In this document: piece after piece, positions 7,459 to 17,000 of the stretch
How the letters are laid out: each line of letters begins with the position of its first letter
Position numbering within the stretch: the first letter of the stretch is position 1
Source: CAZRUA01 sp964603125
GTDB taxonomy: Bacteria > Bacteroidota > Bacteroidia > B-17B0 > Aurantibacillaceae
Reading direction: 5' to 3'
DNA length: 28,709 nt
Assembly (NCBI GenBank): GCA_964603125.1
Contig: CAZRUA010000042.1
Location: forward strand, 1-28,709
Notes under the pieces: generated by a model
Databases searched by the model: none
What the model saw: only the letters and a program-made list of their open reading frames with translations
Told to the model about the DNA's origin: nothing
Position numbers and translations under genes: made by a program

Positions 7459-7491
7459 CTAAAGTACTAATTATTTTGTGATATCACAAAA
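7459..7491 (-). promoter_or_regulatory. Promoter with overlapping palindromic operator upstream of deoxynucleoside kinase
   Basis: On the minus strand, TTTG (7490-7487), a 20-nt spacer, and TACTTTAG (7466-7459; 7 of 8 to TAnnTTTG) form a promoter with a leader of about 20 nt. A perfect 18-bp palindrome, TTTTGTGATATCACAAAA (7474-7491), covers the -33 element and half the spacer, the position expected for a repressor. The regulator is unknown. Confidence 0.5.
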
Positions 7492-7514
7492 AATCAAGAA
7501 ATTTTATTAACCAG

Positions 7515-7541
7515 TTAAAACATTAAAAATCAGTGTTTTAA
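7515..7541. repeat. AT-rich inverted repeat
   Basis: TTAAAACA (7515-7522) and TGTTTTAA (7534-7541) can form an 8-bp stem with an 11-nt loop. It lies just past the terminator of the T9SS gene on the minus strand and may be a weak second terminator or chance. Confidence 0.25.
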
Positions 7542-7546
7542 ACCAA

Positions 7547-7581
7547 AAACAACGCTTAAAAGTTAATTCTAAGCGTTGTTT
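7547..7581 (-). terminator. Rho-independent terminator of the T9SS protein gene
   Basis: A perfect stem of 11-12 bp: AACAACGCTTA (7548-7558) with TAAGCGTTGTT (7570-7580), and an 11-nt loop. On the minus strand it starts 4 nt after the stop codon and is followed by a T run (TTTTTGG), so it terminates the 1206-residue gene. Confidence 0.85.
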
Positions 7582-7584
7582 AAG

Positions 7585-10500
7585 TTATTGAATGGTAATT
7601 TGTTTCACCACTTTTTGGTTTTGAATATTTACTTCCATAAAGTAAATACCGCTACTAATATTGTTTAAACTGATTTGTTTGGAAACTTCCGTATTAAAGT
7701 TTTGATGATAAATTGTTTCACCTAAAATATTTTTCACTTCAATTTGAGCAGCTTGATTTATTAAATCGGTTCCGAAAGTAATTGTAAAATTACCGTTGTT
7801 TGGATTTGGATACAAACTAACATTTTGAGAAAGTGATACATTGTTTATTCCGTTAAATGTGGTTGTTCTAATATTACTTCGGGATGTATTAATTGGTCCA
7901 CGAGTTGGTGAACAATTAATACCCCAAACAGTTTCAATACGCCATTTACCTGCAGGGAAGGATGCAAAAGCGGGGTCGTTTAATGTGCCTTGTGAGCCTG
8001 CTGTTGAACCTATTTGTTGCCAGTTTCCGTTACCTAAATCATCACGCATTAGTAAATAATTAGTTACCGGATTACCACTGTTTTCAATAGTATATAAGTT
8101 CCAATTAAATTGGCCACTTCCGCTATTGGTTACATACAATGTGTTATGATAAGGGCTTAATGCGCTTTCAACATTACACGTGTCAACTGCTGATATTTTG
8201 TAACGTTTTGTGGTTATATTTGGATTAGCTCCATAGTCATGGTATTCGCTTAAGCTATCAAATGGCACAGAACCAATTGGGGTGTAAATGTTTGTTGCAT
8301 CTTCACGGTAAATATTAAAATGGTCAATATCACTATAAGATGTTTTATCCCATTGAAGTATGTTGTGAGTTGAAATTGAATCAACTGTTACAGCGCATAT
8401 ATTGGGTGTAGCAGGAACAGATTTCACAGTAATTTGTAATGGGTCAGAAATTCGCGAACAACCATCCTGCTGAACACTAGTAACTTGGTATGTTCCAGTT
8501 TGACTAGCAGTAGTTAAATTAATAGTGTCGCCAGTTGGTGTCCATAAAAAATGGGTTCCAGGACTAAATGTGTATAACGTTGTGCTTTGGTTTGCGCAAA
8601 TAATAGAAGAACTAGAGTTTATAATTTGTGGACGAGGATTATCACAATATTTTAATACTACGTAATCATTGTTATAACCTGGACTTTCGTTACCTGCTCC
8701 AACAACATAAATTCTGTCGTTGTAAGTTCCGATACTTCTTCCATCATTAAATCCAGGGAAAGCTGCTTCATAATTTTCTTCCCATTGCGCCACACCGGCT
8801 AAGTTTAGTTTAGAAATTAAAATTGATGAAATTTGATTACTTATATTTTTTGTTCCAGTAGCATAAATATAACTTGAGTTTGAACTTACACTTTTTACAA
8901 AATCGTTTGCCCCAATGTTATTAGAAGGAAAATTATAATTCCAGTTAAAAGCTAAATTACTATTAAAGCTGGTAATGGTTGCGGATGAACCAGGGCCATT
9001 TATTTTACTTCCACCAACAATGATATCGCCGTTAGGAGCTAATGTAAAACATACAGGATTAAAATCAAGTGTACCTGGATTACTGTTATAATTTGTTTGA
9101 GCAATGAAGCTACCTGCAGTCGAATATTTCGTAACGAAAATGGATGTGCTGGTTCCACCAGTTAAAATACCTTTACTTACTACAATAATATTTCCTGAAG
9201 CGTCGAATTCGGCTCCTACAGTGCTCACATTATTCAAGTCGTTGTTTGGAATTGTTTGACTCCAAAATATACTTCCATTACTTTTATAGCAATTTAATCT
9301 TACAACGCTTCCTCCAATTAAGGGATCGTAAATTGTACCTGCAACATAAATTTGACCAGAAGCATCATAGAGTATTGAGCTTACCATGGTGTAACCGCCC
9401 GAAACGCTATTTAAAATGGTATTATAATTTGGTTGCCCAAAATTATTAAAACCTATAACATTAAAATCTGTGGTATTATAAGCTCCACTTTCGCCAACAT
9501 AAAAACTATATAAGATATTGTTGGCTTTTATTTTCCCATAAGAAAAAGGTATTTGAGCGGTGTACAAAACGGAACCTACATTATCTATTTTTGAAACTAA
9601 ACCTATATTGCTTGGAGATGAATTATAAAAAATATAACTCACGTTGTATTGATCTTGATCAGCATCAACAAAGTTATTCGTCTCCGCGTTGTAATCTAAA
9701 GTAGTTTCCCAATTCACCGTTCCATCATCAAAATAGTTATTTAAAACAACATCTTGTCCCGAACCATTGTTAGCTATACTACCTGTGGTATAAATATCTG
9801 TGCCTGCTGTTGAAACAAAAACTTTTTCTCCAACATCATAGCCATTAGCAACACCATCGTATACACCATCCCACACTAAATTACCAGATTGGCTATACTT
9901 AACAATAAGAGCATCTCCTAGATTTATAGAGTTTCTGGTTAAATTGCTTGCCGCATAAACATTGGAAGCGTTATCTAAATAAAAATCAACTGGATTATAT
10001 GAAGTACCAATAGGGTAATTATTTCTCCAAAGAGAAGCTCCGCCGCTTCCAGAAAATTTTGCTACGTATAAGTCAAGTCCATTAACCTGTTTTCCTAACA
10101 CATAAAAACTGCCGGAGTTATCAGATTTCAATTGAACGGGTTGTAGGTTTGAACCATTGAAGTATTCAGCATTACTGGATACTAAACCAGTATTTGTGAC
10201 AACAAAGGTGTATTCATTTGTGGTTCCTAAGTTTGCATTGTAAGCCGAACCTAGCACGTAAAATGTTGAACTCGATATATTAGCTGCCATGGCTATACTC
10301 GTTAAATTGGAAATATTACCTCCGCCAGATATGGTGGGAGTTAGTAAGGTGGTCCAAGTATTATTTCCATTTGTTGTTAGACGCATCATGTAAAATTTTT
10401 CCAAAGCGCCATTTGTAGTTACACCGTAAATAAAGGCGTCACCACTTGAATTAACTAAAATATCGGTTGAGACATCGTTCCCTAAATTGCTGTATAAGTA

Positions 10501-11205
10501 TTGATATTGAACAACACCATTTGAATTGAGTTTTAAAGTTAATGCATCGTTACCTAATGTTGCGGATAATGCTATGCCAGTAACATAAACACTGCCATTT
10601 AAATATGCCAGATCTAACCCACGTGAAACCAAGTATCCAGTAGGTAATTGTGATTGTTTCCAAACTAAATTTCCTGTACTCAAATTTATTTTAAAAACAG
10701 CTAACGAATCATTAATACGTCCGGTGTAATAAACATGTGTTGGATTTGAAGCATTATCCACTATTGCATCATCAATAATATTATACGCTTGGTTATCATA
10801 AATGTTTTCCCATAAAACGGTTCCTTGTGAATTGAATTTAATCACCATTGGCAAAACAATACCAGCAGTGTTCTTCGACCCAACCATGATTATATTTCCT
10901 GAGGCATCAACAAACAATTTGGCTGGTGTGATGTATGAATTGGTTGAATCAACATATACGAACGAAAATGTATTTGCCCCTGTATTGTCAAATTTAGCAA
11001 TGAATGTGGAGCTATTATTGTAACCGCAAACGTAATTATTGCTGGCATTATCTCTGGTGCTACAAAGTACAATATCATCACCAGAGAATTCACCTTTATT
11101 TACTTTTTTCCATTGTAGGTTTGGATTTTGAGCTGATAAGGTAGAAGTGAAATAAAAGCTAATTATAAAAAGAACGGAGAATAAGAGATGTAATTTTTTT
11201 TTCAT
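7585..11205 (-). CDS. T9SS-sorted beta-propeller surface/secreted protein
   Basis: 1206 residues. N-terminal signal peptide (hydrophobic core, likely cut after LSA, about residue 25). Residues about 35-853 carry many degenerate SBBP-like propeller strands such as ASGNIIMVGS, SGDAFIYG, SGSFYVLGKQ, ASGQIYVAG and ASGNIIVVS, each followed by KFNSQG.VLWE-like hairpins. An Ig/PKD-like segment with two cysteines follows (about 854-930), then two Fn3-like segments (about 930-1115) and a type A T9SS C-terminal domain (1128-1206: LYPNPNNGNF ... GIYFMEV ... KVVKQITIQ). It should cross the outer membrane by type IX secretion and be surface-anchored or released. No enzymatic motif seen; function unknown. 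Single gene with its own terminator. Confidence 0.92.
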   Translation of the reverse strand: MKKKLHLLFSVLFIISFYFTSTLSAQNPNLQWKKVNKGEFSGDDIVLCSTRDNASNNYVCGYNNSSTFIAKFDNTGANTFSFVYVDSTNSYITPAKLFVDASGNIIMVGSKNTAGIVLPMVIKFNSQGTVLWENIYDNQAYNIIDDAIVDNASNPTHVYYTGRINDSLAVFKINLSTGNLVWKQSQLPTGYLVSRGLDLAYLNGSVYVTGIALSATLGNDALTLKLNSNGVVQYQYLYSNLGNDVSTDILVNSSGDAFIYGVTTNGALEKFYMMRLTTNGNNTWTTLLTPTISGGGNISNLTSIAMAANISSSTFYVLGSAYNANLGTTNEYTFVVTNTGLVSSNAEYFNGSNLQPVQLKSDNSGSFYVLGKQVNGLDLYVAKFSGSGGASLWRNNYPIGTSYNPVDFYLDNASNVYAASNLTRNSINLGDALIVKYSQSGNLVWDGVYDGVANGYDVGEKVFVSTAGTDIYTTGSIANNGSGQDVVLNNYFDDGTVNWETTLDYNAETNNFVDADQDQYNVSYIFYNSSPSNIGLVSKIDNVGSVLYTAQIPFSYGKIKANNILYSFYVGESGAYNTTDFNVIGFNNFGQPNYNTILNSVSGGYTMVSSILYDASGQIYVAGTIYDPLIGGSVVRLNCYKSNGSIFWSQTIPNNDLNNVSTVGAEFDASGNIIVVSKGILTGGTSTSIFVTKYSTAGSFIAQTNYNSNPGTLDFNPVCFTLAPNGDIIVGGSKINGPGSSATITSFNSNLAFNWNYNFPSNNIGANDFVKSVSSNSSYIYATGTKNISNQISSILISKLNLAGVAQWEENYEAAFPGFNDGRSIGTYNDRIYVVGAGNESPGYNNDYVVLKYCDNPRPQIINSSSSIICANQSTTLYTFSPGTHFLWTPTGDTINLTTASQTGTYQVTSVQQDGCSRISDPLQITVKSVPATPNICAVTVDSISTHNILQWDKTSYSDIDHFNIYREDATNIYTPIGSVPFDSLSEYHDYGANPNITTKRYKISAVDTCNVESALSPYHNTLYVTNSGSGQFNWNLYTIENSGNPVTNYLLMRDDLGNGNWQQIGSTAGSQGTLNDPAFASFPAGKWRIETVWGINCSPTRGPINTSRSNIRTTTFNGINNVSLSQNVSLYPNPNNGNFTITFGTDLINQAAQIEVKNILGETIYHQNFNTEVSKQISLNNISSGIYFMEVNIQNQKVVKQITIQ

Positions 11206-11234
11206 TTTTATTGAGTTTTAGTAAAGTAAAATTA

Positions 11235-11277
11235 AACAATTAAACATAGTAAAACCAAACAAAATGTTTAAATTGTT
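11235..11277. repeat. Long imperfect inverted repeat upstream of the T9SS gene
   Basis: AACAATTAAACAT (11235-11247) and ATGTTTAAATTGTT (11264-11277) pair along their whole length with one bulged base; the loop is 16 nt. It lies 30 bp before the start of the T9SS gene (11205) and 40 bp after the omega-amidase stop. It could be an AT-rich terminator for the latter or an operator for the former. Confidence 0.4.
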
Positions 11278-11306
11278 AAGTTTCAGAGGGTGAAAAAGGT
11301 TGTTTT

Positions 11307-11320
11307 ATGATTTAAATCAT
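11307..11320. promoter_or_regulatory. 14-bp perfect palindrome at the omega-amidase stop codon
   Basis: ATGATTTAAATCAT (11307-11320) overlaps the TGA stop of the omega-amidase gene. It may be a DNA-binding site or a small hairpin at the end of the operon. AT-rich palindromes of this size can occur by chance. Confidence 0.3.
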
Positions 11321-12114
11321 TTTAGGTAAAATGAATCTGCATCCATCCCGACAGGAAATTGTTTTCTAAAGTTTACCAGGTATTCGTAGTTTAGAGATAT
11401 TGTTTCAACAGAGTCTTGATTGGGTAAAGTTGAACTTATTTTTTCACCTCTTGGATTTAAAATTGCGCTATCACCACTATGAGGGAAATTATTGCCATCC
11501 TCACCAATTCTATTTAAACCAATTACATAGCTTTGATTTTCTATTGCACGTGCTACAAGTAAACTACTCCAAGGGAAACTTCTAACTGCGGGCCAATTGG
11601 CAACATATAATAAAAGGTCATATTCGGCATTAATATTCTCATCCCAAGTGTTTCTGCTAAAAACAGGAAAGCGCAAATCATAGCAAATAAGAGGGCAAAT
11701 CTTCCAACCTTTTATTTCGCAAATTATTTTATTTGTTCCCGCTACATAATGCTGATCTTCTCCGGCCATTCTAAACAAATGTCTTTTATTGTATTCGTTA
11801 TATGTTCCGTCGGGTTTTACCCAATATAATCTGTTAAAATATTGTCCGTTTTCTTCTATGCAAACACTGCCTGTAATAACGCATTTCTTTTTTGAAGCTA
11901 ATTTTTGTAACCAGTTCAGTGTTTCTGTTCCATTTTTTTCGGCATGCAAGTTTGGTTGCATGGTAAAGCCTGTAGTAAACATTTCTGGTAAAACAATTAA
12001 ATCAGTTTCTTCCGAAATAGAATTTATTTTGTTTTCAAAATGCTTTCTGTTTGCATTTGGATTTTCCCAATGCAACAAAGTTTGAATAATGGTTACTTTT
12101 AAATCTTCTAACAT
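11317..12114 (-). CDS. Omega-amidase (nitrilase superfamily, YafV/Nit2-like)
   Basis: A 265-residue carbon-nitrogen hydrolase with the triad Glu44 (LPEMF), Lys110 (YNKRHLF) and Cys144 (CPLICYDLRFP). The W and R residues around VANWPAVR and the IGLNRIGEDG block fit the YafV/Nit2 omega-amidase group, which hydrolyses 2-oxoglutaramate (or 2-oxosuccinamate) to the 2-oxo acid and ammonia. It starts 1 bp after the methionine aminotransferase stop. That aminotransferase type can use glutamine as amino donor and yields 2-oxoglutaramate, so the pair forms a coherent two-step module that pulls transamination forward. Cytosolic. Confidence 0.9.
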   Translation of the reverse strand: MLEDLKVTIIQTLLHWENPNANRKHFENKINSISEETDLIVLPEMFTTGFTMQPNLHAEKNGTETLNWLQKLASKKKCVITGSVCIEENGQYFNRLYWVKPDGTYNEYNKRHLFRMAGEDQHYVAGTNKIICEIKGWKICPLICYDLRFPVFSRNTWDENINAEYDLLLYVANWPAVRSFPWSSLLVARAIENQSYVIGLNRIGEDGNNFPHSGDSAILNPRGEKISSTLPNQDSVETISLNYEYLVNFRKQFPVGMDADSFYLK

Positions 12115-12115
12115 A

Positions 12116-13276
12116 TTATTTAATCGAACATATTTTTTCGGCAGCTAATTTTAATGTTTCATCTTTTTTGGCAAAACAAAAACGCAGCACTTTATTATCT
12201 ATTTTGTTATGATAAAAAACAGATAAAGGTATTGATGCTATTCCAAATTCCTTGGTAATTCTAACTGCAAAAGCGGCATCATTTTCGTCGCTTATGTTTT
12301 TATAGTTTAATAATTGAAAATAAGTCCCGGCGCTTAATTCAAAGTTAAATTTACTACCAGAAACTAAGTTAGAAAATAAATTTCTTTTTGCTTCGTAAAA
12401 AGATGCAAGCTGAAGATAGTTGTCTTTATCCTTTAAAAAATCACTTAAAGCATATTGAATAGGTGTATTGCAGCTAAAAACTAAAAATTGATGTACTTTC
12501 CTAAATTCACTCATTATATTGGCTGGAGCGGCAACATATCCTATTTTCCAGCCTGTTGTATGAACAGTTTTTCCAAATGAAGAAACAATAATGCTTCTAT
12601 TTTGTAATTGTTTATTTCGAGCAACAGATTCATGTTTTTTATTATCAAAACTCATAAACTCATAAACTTCATCGCTTAAAACAATAATATCTGTATTATG
12701 AGTAAGTTTTTCAAGTTCATGGATATCATTTGCGCTTAAAACAGTTCCACTAGGGTTATGTGGTGAGTTGATAATTATCATCTTTGTTCGATGATTAATT
12801 AATTTAGAAACTTCTAGCCAGTTAATTTTGTAATCGGGGTATTGTAAACTTACAAATACAGGCTTACCTCCATTGAGTTCAATTGCAGGAACATAGCAAT
12901 CATAAGCAGGTTCAAAAACAATTACTTCATCATCTTGTCCAATAAGTGCAGTTATGGCAGTATAAATTGCTTGTGTTGCACCTGCTGTTACAGTAATCTC
13001 TGTTTCTACATTATATTTAGCGCCATAATTTGACTCAATCATTTCGGCTAAGCGCTCTCTGAGTGCTGGAACACCTGGCATTGGAGCATATTGATTAAAT
13101 CCCTTTTTCATGTAACTGCTAACCAAATCGGTTAATTGCGGATTACAATCAAAATCTGGAAAACCTTGCGATAAGTTAATAGCATTACATTCTAACGCTA
13201 GTTTACTCATTACAGAAAAAATAGTGGTTCCTACTAATGGTAGTTTGTTTTTAACGATTCCGTCGAACTGTGGCAT
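12116..13276 (-). CDS. Methionine/glutamine-type aminotransferase (PLP fold type I, YbdL-like)
   Basis: 386 residues, class I/II aminotransferase. Seen: INLSQGFPDFD (33-43), NQYAPMPGVPALRERLA, TVTAGATQAIY (95-105), NSPHNPSGT (170-178), LSDEVYEF (200-207), PLP lysine K236 in SSFGKTVHTTGWKIGY, and RFCFAKKDETL near the end. This matches the methionine aminotransferase/YbdL group, which converts 2-oxo-4-methylthiobutyrate to methionine using glutamine or aromatic donors, or runs in reverse. First gene of a two-gene operon with the omega-amidase (1-bp gap). Upstream TATCTTTG on its strand gives a short leader. Confidence 0.92.
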   Translation of the reverse strand: MPQFDGIVKNKLPLVGTTIFSVMSKLALECNAINLSQGFPDFDCNPQLTDLVSSYMKKGFNQYAPMPGVPALRERLAEMIESNYGAKYNVETEITVTAGATQAIYTAITALIGQDDEVIVFEPAYDCYVPAIELNGGKPVFVSLQYPDYKINWLEVSKLINHRTKMIIINSPHNPSGTVLSANDIHELEKLTHNTDIIVLSDEVYEFMSFDNKKHESVARNKQLQNRSIIVSSFGKTVHTTGWKIGYVAAPANIMSEFRKVHQFLVFSCNTPIQYALSDFLKDKDNYLQLASFYEAKRNLFSNLVSGSKFNFELSAGTYFQLLNYKNISDENDAAFAVRITKEFGIASIPLSVFYHNKIDNKVLRFCFAKKDETLKLAAEKICSIK

Positions 13277-13283
13277 ATTATTG

Positions 13284-13314
13284 TTTGTTTCAAAGATAAA
13301 TGCTTTTATATTTG
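13284..13314 (+). promoter_or_regulatory. Promoter of the YqaE-type lipoprotein gene
   Basis: TTTG (13284-13287), 19-nt spacer, TATATTTG (13307-13314): an exact fit to the Bacteroidota housekeeping promoter. It ends 24 nt before the ATG at 13339. It overlaps the opposite promoter of the aminotransferase operon. Confidence 0.75.
13291..13298 (-). promoter_or_regulatory. -7 element of the aminotransferase operon
   Basis: TATCTTTG on the minus strand (13298-13291) matches TAnnTTTG and ends 14 nt before the aminotransferase ATG. No -33 TTG is present at the usual distance. Confidence 0.4.
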
Positions 13315-13338
13315 TATCCTAAAATAAAACACTAAATA

Positions 13339-13932
13339 ATGAAGACAAGTTTAAAAATTACAGTAGTAGCATTGATAGCAATTTTATTTGCTTCGTGTAG
13401 CAGCACTTCTTTAATGAAGAGAAAGTATAACAAAGGATTTTATTTTGAAAAATCAAGTAAAGCTAATAATTCTGATTTGGTTTTAAAAAGTAAATTAAAA
13501 ACTGTTTCAACAATTTCAGTAGCTGCAGAAAACAATAATGTGGCTGATGTTGCTATTCAAGTGCTTGATGCAGATAACAAGTCAACATTTGTTTCTTCAT
13601 ATTCAGCAAAATTTTCCAACAGAAAGCTTACTTCAGATAGAAAGTCAAATGGTAAATCAAAGTATTCAGATGGTAACGAAACTTCAGCTTCTAACGAACA
13701 AACGGAATCAGTTGTTAACGATGAAAAATCAATTTTAAAAACTAACACATCAAGTAATTCAGGTGGTGATGTTAGTGCAATAATCCTAATTTTGCTTTGC
13801 TTATTATTACCGCCATTAGCGGTGTATTTAAAAGAAGGGGAAATAAACAATAAATTCTGGATTGATTTAGTGTTATGTTTACTTTTCTGGTTACCAGGTA
13901 TTATATACGCATTTTGGGTATGTTTTGCATAA
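13339..13932 (+). CDS. Lipoprotein with C-terminal YqaE/Pmp3 membrane domain
   Basis: 197 residues. The N-terminus has a clear lipobox (LFASC, Cys20). Residues 21-140 are polar, Ser/Asn/Lys-rich and probably mostly unstructured, with a conserved-looking RKYNKGFYFE start. Residues about 146-164 and 173-195 form two hydrophobic helices with the Pmp3/YqaE signature (LLPPLAVYLKEG...FWIDLVLCLLFWLPGIIYAFWV). Pmp3-type proteins are small inner-membrane proteins linked to membrane potential and salt stress in yeast; here the domain sits behind a long linker and a lipid anchor. Single gene between a strong promoter and a terminator. The function is not known. Confidence 0.85.
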   Translation: MKTSLKITVVALIAILFASCSSTSLMKRKYNKGFYFEKSSKANNSDLVLKSKLKTVSTISVAAENNNVADVAIQVLDADNKSTFVSSYSAKFSNRKLTSDRKSNGKSKYSDGNETSASNEQTESVVNDEKSILKTNTSSNSGGDVSAIILILLCLLLPPLAVYLKEGEINNKFWIDLVLCLLFWLPGIIYAFWVCFA

Positions 13933-13953
13933 TCATAAAAACATTCAAACTTT

Positions 13954-13981
13954 AAAATCCTCCTCTGGAGGATTTTTTTTT
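13954..13981 (+). terminator. Rho-independent terminator
   Basis: AAAATCCTCC (13954-13963), loop TCT, GGAGGATTTT (13967-13976), then further Ts to 13981: a perfect 10-bp stem with a GC-rich core, 21 nt after the YqaE-type gene's stop. Confidence 0.93.
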
Positions 13982-14042
13982 ACCTTTATTTATCCATTCG
14001 TATGGAATTTTGTTTCATTTCGCATCTAAAATCAAAAAATAT

Positions 14043-17000
14043 ATGATATCAGGTTCAAAGAAGTTAATATTTACGGTAAGTATTTTGTTAAGTACAATTA
14101 TTGCTTATTCTTTTTTTTATGGTATAAATCAAACAAAACCTAAGAAAAAGCAAAAGGTAAAAGAGGTAAAGATGTTAGCAAGCAACAATTACGATAAGGA
14201 TTGGAAACGAGTTGATTCATTAGAGAAAAAAGGCCTTACTCAATCGGCTTTAGATTTAATTGAAAAAATATACGCGAAGGCAAAAAAAGAAAAAAACGAT
14301 GCGCAATTCATTAAATCAATTTTGATGCGCAAAAAATTTGAATCCTATAAAGAAGAGTTTTCGTTAGAGAAATCTATTTATAAAATACAAAGCGAAGCCA
14401 ATCAAGCTTCTTATCCTTCTAAACAGGTTCTCCAAAACATTTTAGCTTCTGTTTATTGGAACTATTACCAACAAAACAGATGGAAGTTTTTGAATAGAAC
14501 ACAAACTATTGATTTTAAAAATGATGACGTTTCTACCTGGGATTTGAATAAAATTGTTCAAGCAACCATTGATAATTATATGGCTTCCATTGCAAGTGCA
14601 GATAGTTTAAAGAAAACTAACTTAGATGTTTATGATGCAATTATATTTAAAGGAAGCAAAGAAACAAGGACTCTTCGTCCAAGTTTATATGATTTATTGG
14701 CGCATCGTGCATTTGATTTTTTTGCTAACAATGAGGCAGAGTTGTCTCGTCCAGCCAATCAGTTCCACTTAAATGAAGATGTTTTTTTGAATGATTACAA
14801 AAAATTTAACGAATATAAAATCAACAGAACAGAAGATTCATTGAACTTAAAATTTTATGCAATTAATTTAATTCAAAGTTTGAGTAAGTTTCATCAAAAT
14901 GATGAAAACAAAGATGCATTAATTGATGTTGATTTGAAACGAATTGAGTTTGTTTACCGAAATTCAAACAATGAGCTTAAGGATACTCTTTATATCCGAG
15001 CATTAAATAAAATTACAAGTACATTTCCTAAATCTAGTTTAAGCGCTGAGGCCTTCTATAAAATCGCGGAATATTATCAAAGTAAGGCAAGCTTGTATCA
15101 GCCTTTGAAAGGTGATGATTATAAATGGATGAGTAAAAAGGCGATGGCAATTGCTATTGAAACGATTCGTAATTATCCTAATACAATTGGCGCTTCTTCG
15201 TGTGAGAGTTTAATCGATCAAATTAAAACTAAAAATATAAATATTACCCTTGAAGATGTTGCCGAACCTAATAAACCTGCGCGTGCGCTAGTATCTTATA
15301 AAAACATGGATAAGCTCTATTTCAGGATTTATAAAACAACTTATCAGCATTATCAGGAAATGTCAAATTACGACTACAATAAAAAGTTTATCTCTAAAAT
15401 TTTAGCGCTTAAGTTGGAAAAGTCTTTTGAGTACAACTTACCAAATGATGGTGATTTTCAGCAACACGCTGTTGAGATAAAAGTACCTGAGATGAGTAAT
15501 GGTTTTTATGTTCTTGTTTCTAGCAACGATGTTAATTTTAGTACAGAGAAAAGTTATTTAAGTTATACAACTTATGCGGTAAGTAATATTGCTTATAAGC
15601 ATTGTAAAATTAAATACTCTGAGCATGAATTTTATTTGGTTCATCGTCAAACTGGTGAACCTTTAAAAGGTGTTAATGCTCAAATGTATACTTCTAATTA
15701 CGATTACGATTCGAGGTCGTATAAACGTAAAAAATCTAAGCTGTATACTACTGATGAGAAAGGTAAATTTAAAGTAACTCATGAAGAAGTTGACAATAAA
15801 AATTTCTCATTCGAATTTACTTATGGAAATGATTTCTTGGATAGCGAAAACAGTTTTTATTTGTATAAGGATTATGAAAACAATCAGTCTAGGATGCATT
15901 CATTTATATTTATGGATAGAGCTATATATCGCCCTGGACAAACATTGTATTTCAAAACGATTCTGTTAACCAGCGATTCTAAGGGCAATCATAATATAGA
16001 GCCAAATAAAGCAATAACTGTTACACTTTACGATGTAAACTATCAAAAAGTTAGTGATTTAAGTTTAACAACAAATGAATTTGGAACGGCTGCTGGTACT
16101 TTTATTCTGCCACAAGGTTTATTAAACGGTCAAATGCACATTAGTGATGGTTACAATACAACTTATTTTTCGGTAGAGGAATATAAGCGACCTAAGTTTG
16201 AAGTGAAGTTTAATGATTTGGTTGGAACTTATAAAGTTGGAGAAGAAATAAAATTAGAAGGAAAGGCATTAGCTTATGCGGGAAATAGCATTGACGGCGC
16301 AAAGGTAGCTTATCGAGTAGTTAGAGATGTTCAATATCCATATTGGTGGTATTGGTACCGAGGCTATGGAGCAGGAAATGCTACAAGTGTTGAAATAGTA
16401 AATGGTTCAGTACTTACAAATGACACTGGTGGTTATGTTATTCCTTTTAAAGCTATACCCGATCCAAATACTAAAATTTCTGATTCACCAATTTATACTT
16501 ATAGTATATATGCTGATATAACAGATATAAATGGAGAAACACATAGCTCGCAAACTAGCGTTAGAGTGGGTTATCAATTAATAAATGTAAATATTGATTT
16601 GCCTGAAGAAATTGATAGAACTTCAAAAAAAGAAGTTTCGTTAAGCGTAAATAACTTGAATGGAGTAAAAGAACCAAGTAAAGGTGTAATTAGAGTTTAT
16701 AAATTAAAGCAACCAACAAAATACTTTAGAAACCGCCAATGGCAGCAAGCAGATAAGTATATTTTTTCTCAAGAGGAGTATTATAGTCTGTTTCCAACAG
16801 ATTTGTATGCAGATGAAAACAATAAGTATAAATGGACAAAAGAGAAAGAGGTTATAAATACCAACTTTGATACAAAACTACATGAAACATTTCCTTTAGA
16901 AAGTTTCGCAAAACTGGATCCTGGAGCTTATGTTGCGGAAGTTTTTTGTAAAGATAAGAATGGCGAAGAAGTAAAGGATATAAAGTATTTTACTTTGTAT

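Noticed and set aside
7474..7491. CRP-type binding site
   Set aside because: The half-sites TGTGA/TCACA are separated by 2 bp, not the 6 bp of CRP/FNR sites, so it is kept only as an unassigned palindrome.
8650..11000. Repetitive DNA array or CRISPR within the T9SS gene
   Set aside because: The repetition is at protein level (degenerate propeller strands) with no identical DNA repeats or regular spacers.
14010..14042. TTG start for the alpha-2-macroglobulin gene
   Set aside because: It would put 11 residues ahead of a normal signal sequence that begins well at ATG 14043. No promoter or family support was seen for the longer form.
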